NCBI RefSeq assembly: GCF_018310345.1
Contig: NZ_JAGXBY010000003.1
Coordinates: 372,001 to 436,000, forward strand
Direction of reading: 5' to 3'
Source of the DNA: Ornithinibacillus massiliensis
Lineage (GTDB): Bacteria > Bacillota > Bacilli > Bacillales > Amphibacillaceae
DNA: 64,000 nucleotides
Shown here: one piece after another, positions 61,749 through 64,000 of the stretch
Numbering within the stretch: position 1 is the first letter of the stretch
How the letters are laid out: each line of letters starts with the position of its first letter
Position numbers and translations under genes: made by a program
The notes under the pieces: generated by a model
The model's database searches: none
What the model was told of the DNA's origin: nothing
The model's input: only the letters and a program-made list of their open reading frames with translations

Positions 61749-63740
61749 ATGACAAAACTAAGTTTAAAAAGGATTCCAATCATTTTATGGGTATTTGGAG
61801 CTATTGCTTTAGCAGCATCTATCTATGCAGAAATAAGTGCCACAATTGAATCAGAAGGCATTTTTCTGACTATCATTATCATCATGATAGCTGTATTTTC
61901 CTATTATGGTGGGTTATATGGTGGTATTGTTTACTTCATGCTTTTTAGTGGGACAACGCTTGTTACGGGTTTATTATCCACTCCGAAGGACCTATCTGTT
62001 CACAATCAACTACCTATTGTCATTGGCTTCATTATTTCCTTATCAATTGGAACACTTGGATGGAAAATCAGAACGAATGAGGCGCAGCTTAAAAAGCTCT
62101 TCGAGAATAATGACATGACATTTTGGACTTGGGATTTAGAAACGGAGGAGTATACCTTTTCTGAAGGCTATGCCAAAATATATGGGGTAACAAGTGAGTC
62201 AATTAAGGAGAATCCATATTATTGGTTAGATGTTGTCCATCCAGACGATAAACATATACTGATTGAGGCACATAAACAACAAAAAGCCGGAAAAAAAACA
62301 ACGATTACCTATCGCTTTTTCCATAGTAGTGGGGAAATTAGATGGTTACGGGATTCGGCAACACCACACATAGAAAAGAATGGTTTGGTGACCCGTATTG
62401 ATGGTGTTGTATTTGATATTACCAACCAAAAACAAGCGGAACAAAAGATGGATCATCTCATTCACTATGATTCCTTAACAGGCTTAACGAATCGGATTTG
62501 GTTTAAAAGCTATCTCGATACAGCATTACTTACATCCAATAAATATGGTCGCCAGGTTGCCGTGATGTTCATTGATTTTGATAACTTCAAGCGTGTGAAT
62601 GATACACTTGGACATAGTGCTGGGGATCAATTATTAATCCAAATTGCCGATCGGTTAACAGGAATTCTTCGTGACAGTGATATTGTGTCGAGGCAAAGTG
62701 GAGATGAATTCCTAGTACTAGCAGAGAATCGGGATATCGTAGAAATCGAATCGTTAGCTAAAGATATCCTCATAAAAATGAATGAACCCTATTCCATTCA
62801 TGGGACAGAGATAATTTCAACACCGAGTATTGGTATAAGCATTAATCTTGATTTTGAGGACGATGCAGAAGCATTAATTAAAAAAGCTGACTTTGCCATG
62901 TACCTTGCAAAAGAAAACGGCAAGAACAATTATCAGTTCTACAATGATGAACTAAATAAAAAAATGAAGCGCAAGATGATTCTAGAAACCTATCTACATA
63001 AAGCAATTGAAAAAAATGAATTAACCGTCCACTACCAGCCACAATTTAACCTTACATCGTTTAAAATAGTTGGTGCAGAAGCGCTCCTTCGCTGGGAATG
63101 TCCAATGGGTAAAATACCACCCGATGAATTTATCCCTATCGCAGAAGAAACGGGTCTTATTATGCCAATTGGTGAATGGGTGCTAAGACAGGCTTGTCGT
63201 GACATTAAGCGATTTAAGACCAATGGGCTGGAGAGTTTTCCAATATCCGTCAATATTTCAACTAGACAGCTTATGGCACCAAACTTTATTGAACGCGTTC
63301 AGACGATTATTGCGGAAGAAGGCGTGGAGCCGAAGCTATTAACATTAGAAATAACGGAAAGCGCGTTCCTGTATTATGAAGATGCGAAGGATAATATTTT
63401 GGCATTACGTAATCTAGGTGTCGGTGTATCCTTAGATGACTTTGGAATCGGTTACTCTTCCTTAAGTATGATTCGTAAAATAGAAATTGATGAATTAAAG
63501 ATTGACCGATCCTTCTTAAATGATTCAATCAAAAATAATCGGGTCCGCTCCTTATTAGAAGCGATTATCCAAATCGGCAAGAAAATTGATACAAAAGTAA
63601 TAGTGGAAGGTATTGAAACAAAGGAACAAATTGATATTTTGACCGTACATGGTGTATTCGGCCAAGGATATTTTTATAGTCGACCATTGCCAGTTGATGA
63701 ATTTGAGGTTTGGTATACAAGTAGGGAGACTCATTTTTAA
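61749..63740 (+). CDS. Membrane PAS-GGDEF-EAL protein, probable c-di-GMP phosphodiesterase
   Basis: A 663-residue protein. About four membrane helices occupy residues 8-105, then a PAS domain (about 115-225, MTFWTWDLETEEYTFSEGYA and a C-terminal PAC strand), a GGDEF domain whose motif is SGDEF (SRQSGDEFLVL), and an EAL domain (from about 400). Catalytic residues of the EAL part are complete: AEALLRW, the Asn of VNIS, LEITES, DDFGIGYSSL, LKIDRSF and EGIETKEQ. The first G of GGDEF is Ser, so cyclase activity is doubtful; GTP binding there may regulate the EAL activity. Confidence 0.9.
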   Translation: MTKLSLKRIPIILWVFGAIALAASIYAEISATIESEGIFLTIIIIMIAVFSYYGGLYGGIVYFMLFSGTTLVTGLLSTPKDLSVHNQLPIVIGFIISLSIGTLGWKIRTNEAQLKKLFENNDMTFWTWDLETEEYTFSEGYAKIYGVTSESIKENPYYWLDVVHPDDKHILIEAHKQQKAGKKTTITYRFFHSSGEIRWLRDSATPHIEKNGLVTRIDGVVFDITNQKQAEQKMDHLIHYDSLTGLTNRIWFKSYLDTALLTSNKYGRQVAVMFIDFDNFKRVNDTLGHSAGDQLLIQIADRLTGILRDSDIVSRQSGDEFLVLAENRDIVEIESLAKDILIKMNEPYSIHGTEIISTPSIGISINLDFEDDAEALIKKADFAMYLAKENGKNNYQFYNDELNKKMKRKMILETYLHKAIEKNELTVHYQPQFNLTSFKIVGAEALLRWECPMGKIPPDEFIPIAEETGLIMPIGEWVLRQACRDIKRFKTNGLESFPISVNISTRQLMAPNFIERVQTIIAEEGVEPKLLTLEITESAFLYYEDAKDNILALRNLGVGVSLDDFGIGYSSLSMIRKIEIDELKIDRSFLNDSIKNNRVRSLLEAIIQIGKKIDTKVIVEGIETKEQIDILTVHGVFGQGYFYSRPLPVDEFEVWYTSRETHF

Positions 63741-63750
63741 TCCCTTGAAT

Positions 63751-63803
63751 AACTCGAATTAATGTAATCCAATTTGCATTAATCCGGGTTTTTTTTGTTT
63801 TTT
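63751..63803 (+). terminator. Intrinsic terminator after the EAL gene
   Basis: AACTCGAATTAATG (63751-63764) pairs with CATTAATCCGGGTT (63777-63790), with one mismatch and one G-T, then a long T run. Confidence 0.85.
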
Positions 63804-63927
63804 CAAACACGATATATTTTTCCCCACCTAAGGCATTATCATGTACATGAAAAAACACACGTAATTGCTAATTAATAACTCGAATCAAACGACAGAAAAG
63901 TACACAACGTAATCGTATAAGGAGGGG

Positions 63928-64000
63928 ATGAAGCTGACTAAGAAATTAATATCTATCGTATTTTTCATGATGCTAATGGCATTCACAACGGAGCAAAGTG
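63928..64000 (+). CDS. Start of an exported protein (runs off the right edge)
   Basis: After AAGGAGGGG the frame reads MKLTKKLISIVFFMMLMAFT, then TEQS: basic start and hydrophobic core of a signal peptide. ATG 63928 is very close to the ribosome site; CTG 63934 is the alternative at better spacing, which is why the exact start is uncertain. The rest is outside the window. Confidence 0.6.
   Translation, partial: MKLTKKLISIVFFMMLMAFTTEQS

Overview
The window reads as a low-GC, spore-forming Bacillaceae chromosome, probably a salt-tolerant genus close to Oceanobacillus, Virgibacillus or Ornithinibacillus. That placement is an inference. It rests on B. subtilis-like versions of xpt-pbuX, pdxK, csaA, ppaC and fosB, on strong AGGAGG ribosome sites with TTG and GTG starts, on CotD and SspP spore proteins, on a bacillithiol-type FosB, and on very acidic exported segments. 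I saw no rRNA, tRNA, CRISPR, intact insertion sequence or prophage.

Layout. 0-6.7 kb: an S-box (SAM-I) riboswitch operon with a cyclase-family hydrolase and a MetE-like methyltransferase, then ribokinase, and a serine pair (class V aminotransferase plus SerA). 6.7-13.1 kb: HAD phosphatase, a 52-bp tandem array, an SDR without its catalytic residues, an S66 peptidase, a DHA2 exporter, an NRDE protein and a six-repeat protein. 13.1-18.3 kb: CBS protein, csaA, pdxK, the guanine-riboswitch xpt-pbuX operon and a CadD-like transporter. 18.3-33 kb: an accessory zone of small regulators, transporters and modifying enzymes: SgrR-like regulator with MFS exporter, ArsR/SRPBCC-PDZ/DinB operon, Cys-rich pentapeptide protein, fosB with two GNATs, TetR with a DHA2 exporter, Nudix, GNATs, VOC and a frameshifted HIT gene. 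33-42.4 kb: flavoprotein, methyltransferase, nucleoside phosphorylase, two Nudix enzymes, an anchored DUF1906 protein, a frameshifted NERD gene, a GNAT-DUF1992 fusion and a SLOG protein. 42.5-53.4 kb: CotD, an orphan SAPR-type response regulator, a class D sortase with a ~2,125-residue LPQTG adhesin, and an ABC exporter. 53.6-64 kb: small enzymes, sspP and other small proteins, ppaC, an amino-acid oxidase and a divergent pair of c-di-GMP synthesis and breakdown enzymes.

How parts fit. The adhesin and sortase form a surface-display unit. The two GGDEF/EAL proteins could set c-di-GMP levels relevant to attachment, but nothing in the sequence links them to the adhesin. fosB, the two DHA2 pumps, the SgrR/MFS pair and the S66 peptidase fit competition or antibiotic defence.

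The least explained features are two families of intergenic tandem repeats: one 52-bp array, and a 20-21-bp family at three loci, all in the same orientation. A perfect 14-bp hairpin that buries the ribosome site of a 34-residue peptide is also notable. Two genes (HIT and NERD) carry single-base frameshifts that may be real or assembly errors.
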